Origin: Anolis sagrei
Lineage: Eukaryota; Chordata; Lepidosauria; Squamata; Anolidae
DNA length: 64,000 bases
Assembly (NCBI RefSeq): GCF_037176765.1
Contig: NC_090025.1
Span: 71,587,545 to 71,651,544 of the forward strand
Reading direction: 5' to 3'
Under the pieces are notes generated by a model. The model was not told the origin of the DNA, did no database searches, and saw only the letters and a program-made list of their open reading frames with translations. This document shows, one piece after another, positions 23,019-34,008 of the stretch. The position numbers were made by a program, and so were the translations under genes. The number at the start of each line of letters is the position of its first letter. Within the stretch, counting starts at the first letter, position 1.

Positions 23019-23597
23019 AGTACACCACCCCCTTGTTATGTCAGCTCCACTGGCTGCCGATCCACTTCCGAGCTCAATTCAAAGTGCTGGTTTTGACCTA
23101 TAAAGCTCTAACGGTTCTGGCCCAGCTTACTTGTCTGCACGCATCTCCCTCTACAACCTGCCTTACTGCTTAAGATCATCCGGGGAGAACCTGCTCTTGC
23201 TTCCACCAGCATGGCAAATACGTCTGGCAGGGACAAGAGACAGGGCCTTCTTGGCTGTAGCCCCCCACCTGTGGAACTCGCTTCCCAACAAGGTAAGATC
23301 GGCTTCATCCCTCCTGTCATTTAGGAAGAAATTGAAGTCATTGTTCTGGGACCAAGCTTTTGGACAGCAGGCATAAATAGCGCTTTGGATATGGAATTTG
23401 ACTGGAATGGTGATATGGCAGTTAATACTGTTTTTATTGTTCTAATTCGTGTTCTATTTATTGTTTTAATTGTTGTTATATTGCTTTGTTATATTTAATG
23501 GCACCGAATTGTGCCAAATGTAAGTTGTCCTGAGACCCTCTACGGGGGTTGAGAAGGGCAGCATAGAAATACTGGAAATAAAATAAATAAATAAATA
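23019..23597 (+). mobile_element. L2 LINE, ORF2 C-terminus and 3' tail
   Basis: Translation gives LLCQLHWLPIHFRAQFKVLV-type sequence, then LRSSGENLLLLPPAWQIR and RDRAFLAVAPHLWNSLPNKV followed by SLLSFRKKLKSL. This is the characteristic L2 C-terminal string, spread over two frames. The tail has GTCCTGAGACCC, GAGAAGGGCAGCATAGAAATA and (AAAT)n. It is 5'-truncated and lies between the two Helitron parts. Confidence 0.85.
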
Positions 23598-23697
23598 CAC
23601 ATATATACAAATATATACACACATATACACATATACACACACACAACACATATGTACACAGACTGGGCCACAGCAATGTGTGGCAGGGGATGGCTAA
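23598..23697 (+). mobile_element. Helitron, 3' terminus
   Basis: A CA/TA-rich stretch ends in GACTGGGCCACAGCAATG then TGTGGCAGGGGATGGCTAA followed by T. GCCACA at 23667-23672 and TGTGGC at 23679-23684 form a perfect 6-bp hairpin, and the end CTAA lies about a dozen bases later. A 3' hairpin just before CTRR is the hallmark of Helitrons. Confidence 0.75.
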
Positions 23698-24713
23698 TAT
23701 ACACATATGTGTGTACACACACTAATTTCTAAATAAAGCCTTTTGGGTTTATAATGTCTTGATATCATCCTGCTGATAAAATTATTACTGTCAGTGAAAC
23801 TAAGAATGTGTCTACACTGTAGTGTTGAACTTCACTAATGCAGTAGTGAAGTTCAACATGACTGCATTACTGTTGAACTTCATTAATTCTACAGTATAAA
23901 TCCATCCTTGGACTGAGGAATTGCCTTCAATATCTTGCAGCCTTTAATCTCAGATCCACTAGTGTGGTGTTGGATTTAAGCCCTTGGCACTGCCCATAGA
24001 TTTTACCTTTCGGTACTTGTTTAATCTTTTATTTTAATTGTATTGTATAGGAATTGGTGTGAGGACTGGATAAAGAAAGAATGATTTCAGTCTGGTAATA
24101 TAGATAAATGCAGTAGTAGGCACAAAGTAGACTGGAATCTGCTGGTCAGTACAGATTTTTCAGTAGATCAGCAGAGTTTTCTAACTCTCATTGTCTAATT
24201 AAAATAACAACTAAAGTCTCCCTGTACTCAACATATTATGCTATTGAAAGAAATCACCAACGCTGAGGATAAGAAGTCTGATTTTTTAAATGAGAAAGAC
24301 GATGAGATCAGCTGCGAATTGCAAATACAAATTAATAGACTGGTGGTATACTCAGATGTACCCTGCTCCTTCTTTGGCTTCTAAGTCTTTCTCCATCCAG
24401 ATGTAGGACTCCATTATTCCACTCTCATTGCCATGGCTACATCATTTGGAATGCTGGGATTTTCAAATTAGGGTGGAAAATTTAGTTTTCTCAGCCAGGT
24501 AAGTCTTAAACTATAAATTTCAGAGAATCTAGCCACAGCATTTAACATGTGCTAATAACATTGTAATGCAATAGGACCCATTGTGCTTTGCTACCTTGGA
24601 TGATGATGGTAGGCACAGACATTAAAATAAAAAAATAATGGAATACGTTTCTGAAATTTGAAAACTCTATCCTTCCTTTGGTTAAAACATGTTCAATCAG
24701 AAGTCTCATAGCT
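23698..24713. other. Unassigned DNA with one short MITE
   Basis: At about 23810-23900 'gtctacactgtagtgttgaacttcac' and 'gttgaacttcattaattctacagtat' are inverted arms of a short hAT-type element. The rest is AT-rich without recognisable features. Confidence 0.5.
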
Positions 24714-25425
24714 TGTTGTTGTTCATTCATTTAGTCATCTCCGACTCTTCGTGACCTCATGGACCAGCCCACGCCAGAGCTCCCTGTCAGCCGTCACCAC
24801 CCCCAGCTCCTTCAAGGTCAGTCCAGTCACTTCAAGGATGCCATCCATCCATCTTGCCCTTGGTCAGCCCCTCTTCCTTTTACCTTCCACTTTCCCCAGC
24901 ATAATTGTCTCCTCTAGGCTTTGCTGTCTCCTCATGATGTGGCCAAAGTACTTCAACTTTGTCTCTAGTATCCTTCCCTCCAATGAGCAGTCGGGCTTTA
25001 TTCCTGGAGGATGGACTGGTTGGATCTTCTCGCAGTCCAAGGCACTCTCAGAACTTTCCTCCAACACCACAATTCAAAAGCATCGATCTTCCTTCGCTCA
25101 GCCTTCCCTAAGGTCCAGCTCTCACATCCGTAGGTTACTACAGGGAATACCATGGCTTTGACTAGACGGATCTTTGTTGCCAGTGTGATGTCTCTACTCT
25201 TTACTATTTTATCGAGATTGGACATTGCTCTCCTCCCAAGAAGTAAGCGTCTTCTGATTTCCTGGCCACAGTCTGCATCTGCAGTAATGTTTGCACCTAG
25301 AAATACAAAGTCTGTCACGGCCTCCACATTTTCTCCCTCTATTTTCCAGTTGTCAATCATTCTTGTTGCCATAATCTTGGGTTTTTTTATGTTTAGCTGC
25401 AACCCAGCTTTTGCGCTTTCTCAGA
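24714..25425 (-). mobile_element. BovB (RTE) LINE 3' half
   Basis: The minus strand from 25402 encodes LQLNIKKPKIMATRMIDNW, VEAVTDFVFLGANITADADC, EIRRRLLLGRRAMSNLDKI, KSRDITLATKIRLVKAMVFP and CESWTLGKAERRKIDAFELW followed by TARRSNQSILQE. It then continues in another frame with ECSLEGRILETKLKYFGHIM and LEETIMLGKVEGK. This order is that of the BovB ORF2 C-terminal half. The 3' end at 24714 has AATGAATGAACAACAACAA, a BovB-type terminus. It is 5'-truncated near 25425 and has at least one frame break. BovB is known for horizontal transfer among squamates, ruminants and others. Confidence 0.92.
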
Positions 25426-25790
25426 GCTAAACTTTGTCTCAGAGCTAAACTTGATATTTTATTACCAGATCACTCCCTCCTCCAGTCCATAACACAATGG
25501 CAAGAGAAGCATGTGAATTGTGTGGTTTCCATGACTCATATATGTCAGAGATTAGGCAGAGCATTTTGCTGGACTTTTGGCAGAGATAAGGTTAATCACC
25601 ACCAGTTTATCCAAAGTTATCCCATTAAGGTTCCAACAAACCTCACAACCTCTGAAGATGCCTGTTATAGATATAGGTGAAATGTCAAGAGAGAATGCTT
25701 CTAGAACATTGCCATATAGCCCCAAAAACCTACAACAACCCAGTGATTCTGGCAATGAAAGCCTTCAACAATACATTGTGTGATTGTTAT
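25426..25790 (+). mobile_element. Penelope-like retroposon, copy A
   Basis: From about 25631: 'ttccaacaaacctcacaacctctgaagatgcc', a short hairpin, then GAAATGTCAAGAGAGAATG, 'agaacattgccatatagccc' and 'acctacaacaacccagtgatt'. The same string occurs at 48989-49299, 55362-55600 and 61008-61127. In this copy CTGAAGA is at 25652-25658 and GCCTGT/ATAGGT (25660-25665/25673-25678) can pair fully if G-U pairs are allowed. The left boundary is uncertain. Confidence 0.6.
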
Positions 25791-25796
25791 CAAGCT

Positions 25797-25844
25797 TGAC
25801 TGCCCTTTGAGGAGAAAGGCAAGGTATAAATGAAGTCAATAAAA

Positions 25845-25879
<35 letters not shown>
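25797..25879 (+). repeat. L2-type tail with (AAAT)n
   Basis: 'gactgccctttgaggagaaaggcaaggtataaat' followed by about ten AAAT units. It is the shared LINE tail in the + direction without coding sequence. Confidence 0.65.
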
Positions 25880-25995
25880 GCCATTAGTTACTGCATTGGG
25901 TGATGTCCGCCCTAGGGATGCCACTGGCCGATTGTGAAAACTATTAGTCACACACAGCTGATGTGCAAAAGTGAATGCAGTATCTGCAGCTTCTG

Positions 25996-26043
<48 letters not shown>

Positions 26044-26620
26044 AAAAACAGATGCATGATTATTTTGATGCTCTGCTACTGCTGTTCCAGTTCACCAGGC
26101 CCCTGCGCAGCATGTTACATATGCAATTGTTTCTGCTTTCAACCATGCATATTTTATTTCACTCACTTCTTGTCTTCAGAATAAATGCAAACAATAATGA
26201 GTTGCCATATTCAGCAGATGCACTGTTGCTTCAAGAAAGAAATGTGTTGGAGTATTATGATTTTTTTTAAACTTCCATCTATTTTGCAAAATCAAAAGAA
26301 TATCCAGTCAGTTAATTCTATTTTTTTTCTTGGAGAGACAGAAATGTGATAAATTATTCAGATGTTGTATATTAAATTATTTGGGAAATAGCTTTCTTGG
26401 GAGCTGGAGTAGTTGTAGCAAACTACTTTCTGTAGCACACACAAATACATATACACCCCATTTTGTTAAACATGTTTCATTTTATTTACAGAAGCATTAC
26501 AACAAAGATTAAAAACAAAGAAAAACCCTAAGAAGCTCCTATCCAACAGTCAGAACCAGATAGGGAAGATGGCAATCATGCTGCAGATTTTGGATATACT
26601 TGGCCTCACTGGATGCATTT
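25880..26620. other. Unassigned DNA with a (TA)n run
   Basis: A perfect (TA)n of about 45 bp lies at 25997-26041. The rest is AT-rich with no supported gene or repeat. Confidence 0.5.
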
Positions 26621-26951
26621 AGGTAAAGGTAAAGGTTTTGCCCTGACATGAAGTCCAGTCGTGTCTGACTTTGGGGTGTGGTGCTCATCTCCATTTCTAA
26701 GCCGAAGAGCCAGCATTGTCTGTAGACACCTCCAAGGTCATGTGGCCAGCATGACTGCATGGAGCGCCATTACCTTCCCACTGGAGCGGTACCTATTGAT
26801 CTACTCACATTTGCATGTTTTTGTACTGCTAGGTTGGCAGAAGCTGGAGCTGACAGTGGAAGCTCACGCAGCTCTCCGGATTCAAACCTGTGACCTTCAG
26901 TCAACAAGCTCAGCTGCTCAGCGGTTTAACCCACTGCACCATTGGGGGCTC
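26621..26951 (-). mobile_element. tRNA-derived Sauria/ACA-type SINE, copy 1
   Basis: Read on the minus strand: the tRNA-like head has an A-box-like TGGTGCAGTGGG and a B-box-like GGTTTGAATCC. The body includes 'aacatgcaaatgtgagtagatcaataggtacc' spread across the middle and 'catgaccttggaggtgtc'. The 3' end is AGTCAGACACGACT...AAACCTTTACC with repeats. Compared with the copy at 42708-43041, it is slightly more diverged. The AGTC-GACACGACT block resembles the BovB 3' end at 24714, in line with the known BovB dependence of Sauria SINEs. Confidence 0.88.
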
Positions 26952-27455
26952 TGATGATGCAGTGTAAATACATCCATTTACATCCAGTGTAAATGGATGC
27001 ATTTAAACTGCAGAAATATTAAGACAGCTTAACAACACTTTAACTTCCAATGACACAATGTATAGTTGTGTCATTGGAAGTTGAGATGTATAGTTTTGAA
27101 AGAGAAGGCTTAAGAATTAAAACTCAAGCTCTTGAGAACTACTGGTTTTTTATCATGTCAGAAGCTACTTAAGAAACTGCAAATCATTTTTGTGTGAGAG
27201 AACTGGCCATCTGCCGAGGGGATGCCTGGATGTGTTACTATCCTATGGGAGGCTTCTCTCATGTCCCCACATGGCAAGCTGGAGCTGACAGACAGGAGCT
27301 CACCCCATCTTGTGGATTCAAACCGCCGACCTTCAGATCAGCAGTTCAGTCAGCACAAGGGTTTAACCCATTGTGCCACCACGGCTCCTTACCATTGCTT
27401 TAATGAGCCATGACTGTCAAATTGTCTTAATTCTATAGTGTAGATGTGTCCACCA
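26952..27455. mobile_element. hAT-type MITE split by a SINE
   Basis: The outer parts hold 'gcagtgtaaatacatcc', 'actttaacttccaatgacacaatg' with an inverted 'gtgtcattggaagttgag', and at the far end 'attctatagtgtagatgtgtcc'. These are the inverted arms of a common lizard short DNA element. A second-type SINE (27151-27389) lies inside it. Confidence 0.55.
27151..27389 (-). mobile_element. tRNA-derived SINE, second family, copy 1
   Basis: On the minus strand it starts near GGAGCCGTGGTGGCACAATG, has a B-box-like GGTTTGAATCC, then GAGCTCC...CTGACAGCTCC-type blocks and ends with 'gcagtttcttaagtagcttctgacatg'. The family is distinct from the Sauria type but shares the head layout. Other copies: 35302, 41664 (+ strand), 44427, 56320. 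Confidence 0.8.
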
Positions 27456-28127
27456 CACCATTCTGCCCAGGAACAGTAGCTGGTGCTATAGAACCTTAAG
27501 AAGCAGACACTTGGAATACAGTTTATACTGTTGGGTAAGATAACCTATGACGCGATAAATATTCTAGACAACCGTTCTCATCATCCTTGCCAGGGATTAT
27601 GAGAATTATACTCTCTAACAGCAAAGTACCAAAGAATACTATTTTGGTGACAAAACAAATTCAAAGCAGTAGGCAATCTCCTGGTGCCATTTCCATTAGG
27701 TACACACAGAAAAGCCAGTTGGCAAGAACGGTTGGAATTGTCATCTAAAACATGTGGTTTCCTATCCCCAGCCAGCTGGGTACACTGCTCTGTTGACATG
27801 ACAAATTCATTCTTGCAGGCAATCTGGTCTTCTCAAACTTCAGTTTTCATTAGCCACACCCAAGATAGTAAGTTGTCAAGGATTATAGGAGCTGTAATTC
27901 AAAAGGGCATGTAGGAACCTTATGCTAGGTTATATGGGAAGATGATTGAGGCAGGTAATCATAGTTATTTTGAAATATTGCTGATAATTGCCCCATGAAC
28001 CAAGGGCTTATGGGGAAAAAACAAACCAAAAGAAGCAAGCTAGGCAATTGCATATTTGTGCTTTACTTTCAAAAAGTAAACGGTCTTGGCAGTGGCTGGG
28101 AGAGCTTTTGCACAATTAAAACTTATG
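27456..28127. other. Unassigned intergenic DNA
   Basis: No gene or clearly bounded repeat. Frames at 27581-27914 on opposite strands overlap without recognisable domains. Confidence 0.4.
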
Positions 28128-28812
28128 CACTAGCTGTGCCCATAACTTGGGAAGTCTGATCTGGCCACGGTGGTCCACGCTCTTGTGACATCCTGAATAG
28201 AGTACTGCAATGCACTCTACATGGGGCTGCCTTTGAAGACTGCCCAGAAACTTCAATTAGTCCAACGGTTGGCAGCCAGGCTGCTCACTAGAGCATACAA
28301 CTCCTCTGTTACGCCAGTTCCACTGGCTGTCGATCAGCTTCCAAGCACAATTCAAAGTACTGGTCTTAACCTTTAAAGCCCTAAACAGTTCTCGCCCAGA
28401 CTACCTGTCCGAACGTATCTCCTGGTATGAACCATCACGAAACTTAAGATCATCTGGAGAGGCACTGCTCTCAAGCCCACCAATATCGCAAATGCGATTT
28501 TTGGGGATGAGGGACAGGGCCCTCTCATCAGTGGCCCCCCGCTTGTGGAACGCTCTCCCCAGAGACATCAGAATGGCCACCTCCCTCCTGTCTTTTAGAA
28601 GAAAAATCAAGACCTGGCTTTGGGACCAAGTGTTCAATTAATGAGCAGCAAGTAAAAGAAGATTTTAACACTTATGGCAATGATTTGACCCCGACTAGTT
28701 TTTAGACTCTGATTTTAATAGGCATGTGTTAATCAATTGTTTTAATTTTTGTTTTAATATTATTAATATTTTAATGTATTGTTGATTGTTTTAATATGAT
28801 GACACTGTATGG
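28128..28812 (+). mobile_element. L2 LINE, ORF2 C-terminal part (left of hAT insertion)
   Basis: Translation blocks, in shifting frames: 'ALVTS..AMHSTWGCL'-type text at 28160-28240, then PVPLAVDQLPSTIQSTG-equivalent of the L2 block LHWLP..FKVLVLTFKAL. Then LRSSGEALLSSPPISQMRF, RDRALSSVAPRLWNALPRDI and SLLSFRRKIKTWLWDQVFN. The 3' tail continues at 29546-29630 after a hAT insertion. It is 5'-truncated. Confidence 0.82.
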
Positions 28813-29537
28813 CAGTGTTTCTCAACCTTCCTAATGCCACGACCCCTTAATACAGTTCCTCATGTTGTGGTGACCCCCAACCATAACATTATTTTCATTG
28901 CTACTTCATAACTATTTTGCTACTGTTATGAATTGTAATGTAAATATCTGACATCCAGGGTGTATTTTCAGTTACTGGACCAAATTCGGCAAAAATACCC
29001 AATACGCAAAAATACTGGTGGGGTTGGGGGGGGGGATTGATTTTGTCATTTGGAAGTTGTAGTTGCTGGGATTTATAGTTCACCTACAATTAAAGAGCAT
29101 TCTGAACTCCACCAACAATAGAATTGAACTAAACTTGACACACAGGACTCCCATGACCAAGAGAAAACACTAGAAAGGTTTGGTGGGCATTGATCTTGAG
29201 TTTTGGAGTTGTAGTTCACCTACATCCAGAGAGCACTGTGGACCTGAAGAATGATAGATCTGGACCAATCTTGGTACAAATACTCAATATGCCCAAATCT
29301 GAACACTGGTGGCGTTTGGGGAAAATAGACCTTGCCATTTGGGAGTTGTAGACACTGGGATTTATAGTTCACCTACAATCAAAAAGCATTCTAAACCCCA
29401 CTAACGATAAAATTGGGCAAACTTCCCAATCCCATGATCAATAGAAAATATTGTGTTTTCGGATGGTCTTTGGCAACCCCTCTGACATCCCCTCATGACC
29501 CCCCCAGGGGTCCCGACCCCCAAGTTGAGAAACACTG
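28813..29537. mobile_element. 0.7-kb hAT element, CAGTGKTTCTCAACC family, copy 1
   Basis: The left end is CAGTGTTTCTCAACCTTCC and the right end is an inverted AAGTTGAGAAACACTG. CTGTATGG is duplicated exactly at 28805-28812 and 29538-29545, a perfect 8-bp hAT target duplication inside the L2 3' UTR. The 725-bp interior shows repeating 'gggagttgtag...tgggatttatagttcacctac' modules and no transposase. Two more copies: 30481-31185 and 38935-39673. Confidence 0.93.
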
Positions 29538-29545
29538 CTGTATGG

Positions 29546-29630
29546 TGTTTGTGAGGCTGCCCTGAGTCCCCCCTCGGGGTGAGAAGAGCAGGGTATAAAT
29601 ATAGGAAACAAACAAACAAACAAACAAAAA
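29546..29630 (+). mobile_element. L2 3' tail (right of hAT insertion)
   Basis: 'gtgaggctgccctgagtcccccctc', 'gagaagagcagggtataaatat' and an (AAAC)n tail continue the L2 copy that begins at 28128. Confidence 0.85.
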
Positions 29631-30480
29631 TATAGTTAGACTTGTCTGAAAACCTGTCTCATACTGGAAACAAAAGTTATCATTGAGTTGTTATTTTACA
29701 ATATTCTTCCCATTCCTACACTGTAACAGTCACACTGCAAAAGAAGTGTAATTGTTTCTTGCTCATTTACACATTGTGTAATGCTGTTGTATCATTAGTA
29801 CTGGGCTAAAGAATGAATTAAAAGTAACTAGGTAATGCTGTTTGTAACTTGTTATTTCCATGATTGCATTTTACTCACAATTTGTGCGTTGGCGTAGAAA
29901 AGGCAATGATGGGGATGCGAGAACGATAAGGGTGGAACAAGAACCTGTCCTTTAAAATGTTTATAGTGCTGCTGTTTCATGGTTTCAATTTTTAAACAGT
30001 TTTCAAATGTATTTGCAAAAATCATCGGACATATTCCTGTTTATGGTTGCTCTATAGTATAAGAAACATGCTGGTAGGAAGGAGCTGGCCACTCGAACAA
30101 GGAATCTGCAAGCTCCCACACTTCCCCTCTCAGCAAAGAACCTCTATTAGCTGAGAGTGACATTCACAATTCTTCAGTTCACAATAGCTGAATAAGCTTC
30201 CTGTAGAATCTCTCAGGAGACTAGCATGGTAATGTGCTGACTGGAATTGATCCACTGGGTTTAACAGTTCCCAAATGCACAACCTAGTTTGTATTATCCT
30301 GAAACATATCAAAATACATCTTACATTGCCTTTCTATATAAAAAAAACCATTCAAAATGTTTGAACTTTGAATGATAATGCCTTTAATCAGATTAATTAT
30401 CTGTTTGTACCTTTGTTATTTTGTGCAGAGATTTCACTGATTTTCTGTTTCTTAGGCCTATTTCTTCCCATTTCCTAGGT
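29631..30480. other. Unassigned intergenic DNA
   Basis: No gene or named repeat. Ends at the target duplication TCCTAGGT of the next hAT copy. Confidence 0.4.
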
Positions 30481-31185
30481 CAGTGGTTCTCAACCTTCCT
30501 AATGCCGTGACCCCTTAGTACAGGTCCTCGTGTTGTGGTGACCCCCAATCATAACATTATTTTTGTTGCTAATTTTGCTACTGTTATGAATTGTAATGTA
30601 AATATCTGATATGCAGGATGTATTTTCAGTCACTGGACCAAATTTGGCACAAATACCCGATACTTCCAAAATTTGAATACTGGTGGGGTTGGGGGTGATT
30701 GATTTTGTCATTTGGTAATGCTGGAGTTGCTGGGATTTATAGTTCACCTTAAATCAAAGAGCCTTCTGAACTCCACCAATGATGGAATTGAATCAAACAT
30801 GGCACACAGAATTCCCATGACCAAGAGAAAATACTGGGAAGGTCTGGTGGACATTGACCTTGAGTTTTTGGAGTTGTAGTTCACCTACATCCAGAGAACA
30901 CTGTGGACTCAAGCAATGATGGATCTGGATCAAAGTTGGCACAAATACTCAATATGCCCAAATGTGAACATTGGTAGAGTTTGGAGAAAATAGACCTTGC
31001 CATTTGGGAGTTGTAGTTGTTGGGATTTAGCATTCTGAACCCCACCAATGATAGAATGGACCAAACTTTCCACACAGAACCCCCATGACCAACAGAAAAT
31101 ACTATGTTTTCTGATGGTCTTTGGCGAACCCTCTGACAGCTCACGACCCCCACAGAGGTCCTGACCCCCAGGTTGAGAAACACTG
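30481..31185. mobile_element. 0.7-kb hAT element, copy 2
   Basis: Ends CAGTGGTTCTCAACCTTCC and inverted AGGTTGAGAAACACTG. The duplication TCCTAGGT is exact at 30473-30480 and 31186-31193. The interior is collinear with copy 1, with small indels, and has no transposase. Confidence 0.93.
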
Positions 31186-31229
31186 TCCTAGGTGGTCCTG
31201 GTTAGAGTCAGTCCTGAGAAATCTTATGT

Positions 31230-32020
31230 CAACTCATTTTTAGTTGTTTTTTAAAATAATTTTTATTGTACACACACACACAAAGGACATTTTATTAATA
31301 TTACATAAAAAGTGGGGGAACGCTGGGTTTATTAGAAAGTAGGAAAAGAGATAAGAAAGAAAGAACTAAGATTTAAAAGCTAAGCCAAAAAAAATTACAA
31401 AAAAAAATCTTGGGGGTGGGGTGGAAAGTTCAGTTGACTTCCATTCTGTGCCTTTGTCAATGTTATTTGTAGTTTTGATTGTAGCTATAGTTAAAGTTAT
31501 AGTTTCAGTCTTCTTGCTCTATAAATTCGTCTATAGTTAAGGAAAAAGCAGAAAAAACAAAATAAAAATATGAATAAAAAGAAAAAGTATTGTTAAGTAC
31601 TGTCCTTCTGTTTCTTCTCTCCTTCATATTCCTCAAAGAGGGACCAGTCTGTTCTTTTTATTGAATTTCCTGAGCTATTCTTCAAAAGAAACACTAGTTT
31701 ATCCATATCTCTAATTTCTCTTAATTTATTTATACAATCGTCAATTTCTGGAATCTTATCTATTTTCCAAAGTTTCGCATAGGAGATTCTTGCTGCCATT
31801 GACATATAAGTAAATAAAATATCCTTATTTTGGTCCAAAGTTAATTCTGAGTCCATAATGCCTAATAAATAATATTCTGGTTTTCTTGGGAATGACATTC
31901 CAAATATTTTTGAGACCCTTCATGTACAATTTTCCAATATTTGTGGGCTTCTCTTCAAGTCCACCACATATGGAAGAAACTTCCATTGTGGTCATGGCAT
32001 TCCAACAATTTTCCCCATAT
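31230..32020 (-). mobile_element. L1-type LINE, ORF2 C-terminus and 3' UTR
   Basis: The minus strand 31898-31593 is an open frame of 101 codons. It includes KPEYYLLGIMDSELTLDQNK, FTYMSMAARISYAKLWKIDK, EIDDCINKLREIRDMDKLVF and a final DWSLFEEYEG block. This pattern matches the C-terminal end of vertebrate L1 ORF2 (WK..IP.....W..K..E..EMDKLT). Upstream, to 32016, related coding text continues in other frames ('ggaatgccatgaccacaatgg'). The 3' UTR at 31230-31590 is A-rich. 5'-truncated; this is the best-preserved L1 piece here. Confidence 0.72.
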
Positions 32021-32547
32021 TTTTAGTTGTTTTTAAAATGCCCCAGTTTCTCTCTCCTTCCACTTTTCTTTTGCACTACTAGCTTATTCCAATTAATACA
32101 AACTGAGCTCAAAGGGTAAAAGTAGTTGCACCAGTAAACCCAGCAGAGGGAGAGGAGAGGAGATGAGAGGAGGCGGCAAAATCTTGCTTTCCCTAGTAGG
32201 TTCTGGCAAAAGCAAACTGCTATAACCTTTCACAGTCTGTACATTCTTCTTCATTAATAAAAGTTGTTATTCTGATGTTTTTTGTCCACATGTATTTCAA
32301 CAACATCAGATTAAGACCTCTTAAAAGATATTGGTGCTTCCATTTTCAATTCAAAATATAAACAATAATAAACCATGAAATAATATTTTTTGAAATGAAA
32401 TAAAAGTAAGATGGAAAATAATGTTCATTTTCCAATACTTCCATTTTATTTATGCTTGAAAGGTTTTATCCTACTTTTTCTAATTGCAAAGTATTTTATT
32501 GTGGGAACTTCTTTTTATGGAACCTGGTTATAAACCTTGTTTATAAA
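32021..32547. other. Unassigned intergenic DNA
   Basis: No gene or named repeat; GA-rich patch near 32145-32175. Confidence 0.4.
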
Positions 32548-33180
32548 GCTATTTTCCTCCTAACTCTGTTATATGCCTGCGAAATGTGGAATATCTACAA
32601 GCGTCACTCTCAACTTCTGGAATGATTCCATCAGCATTGCCTTTGAAAAATCCTGCAAATCTCTTGGAAAGACAGGTGAACAAATGTCAGTGTTCTGAAA
32701 GAAAGAAAGATCACCAGCATCAAAGCCATGATCCTCCACCATCAACTTCATTGGACTGGCTACGTTGTCTGAATGCCTCATCACTGTCTTCCAAAGCAGC
32801 TACTTTTTCTCTCAATTCAAGAATAGAAAATAGAATGTTGGTGGACAGCAATAGAGATTTAAAGATGGGCTTATATCTTTAATGTAGCATAAACACTGAG
32901 AACTGGGAAACCCTGGCCCTTGAACGTTCTAACTGGAGATCAGCTGTTACCAACAGTGCTGTAGATTTTGAGAAGGCACAAATAGAGGGTGAAAGGGAGA
33001 AATGTCTCAAGAGGAAGGGGCATCAAGTCAACCCGTGTCAGGGCTGCCTTCCATCTGGAAATAAATGTCCTCAGTGCAAAAAACCAAAAAAGGTCTCTAC
33101 AGTCACTTATGGACCAACCACCAAGACGCTACCTTTGGAAGGCAATCATACTCTGCATGAATGATACCATATGATGACAA
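32548..33180 (+). mobile_element. Zinc-finger LINE 3' region, copy 3
   Basis: The + strand can be read against the same LINE as copies 1 and 2. 'ctcctaactctgttatatgcctg' corresponds to LPTLLYA, 'aagcgtcactctcaacttctgg' to RHSQLLE, and 'actgggaaaccctggcccttgaacg' to NWETLALER. Later come NWRSAV, EREKCLKRKGHQ and a partly lost finger starting CPQC. Frames are interrupted many times, so it is older than copies 1 and 2. Confidence 0.75.
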
Positions 33181-33924
33181 TATCCAAGGTGAAATTGGCT
33201 CTGCAAAATGTGAACTGCATTGTAGACACCCATCCAGCTGAAGTGCACTATATAATCCCAAATAGAGTTTGCCTAAGGGCATGGCTGTGCAGAATGGGGG
33301 CTAACTGACCCCTGGGAAAGGCAATCAATTACTGCTGCTATAGTGTCTTTTTCTTCTTTTTACCCCTTATGCCTCTGGTGCACTGATACGCATCTCTCCA
33401 GGAAATCGGAAAAACATGTAAAGCAGTTTGAGTCCAGGTTTCATGGTAAGTGTAATCACTGTCATGGCCTCAAACCAGTTACAGGCATGGAGATCTGATC
33501 ACACACTGAAGTCAGTTCCTCCCAAACCAGTTTGAAGCCTGCATTATTGTGTCAATGTAGAAACACCTGATGTACCAGATTCCAGATGTTATAACTAGGC
33601 TGAGATTGCATTGCCACTGCTATCTCTCCCCTTATCTTCCGTGTTGCCTCTGCCACTCTTCATTGGCAATAGAACTTCGTATGTGGCCACCACGATCATG
33701 TCTGCTTAGTTCATAATGGTATGTCCACACAATTAACAAGGTTTTAAATCTGAGGTTTGTGTGTATAATAATCTGAGCCTACAAAATAGTAGAGATTTTT
33801 GGGAAAAGGATGGATAAGAAATTAATTAATAAAACTCATTCTAAATTAACCATGATGCTCTGAGAAAATGCAGCTGAACTAATCTGAAGGTTAAAAAAAC
33901 AAAACCCCATGGTTATAATGATGT
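33181..33924. other. Unassigned intergenic DNA
   Basis: No gene or named repeat. Confidence 0.4.
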
Positions 33925-33974
33925 GATTCCCAGATGATTTGGACTTTAGCTCCCAGAATTCCTGACTCTTGGTT

Positions 33975-34008
<34 letters not shown>

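Noticed and set aside
26878-26951. tRNA-like heads of SINEs as true tRNA genes
   Set aside because: A and B boxes are present, but each is joined to a SINE body and tail, and the cloverleaf is not complete.
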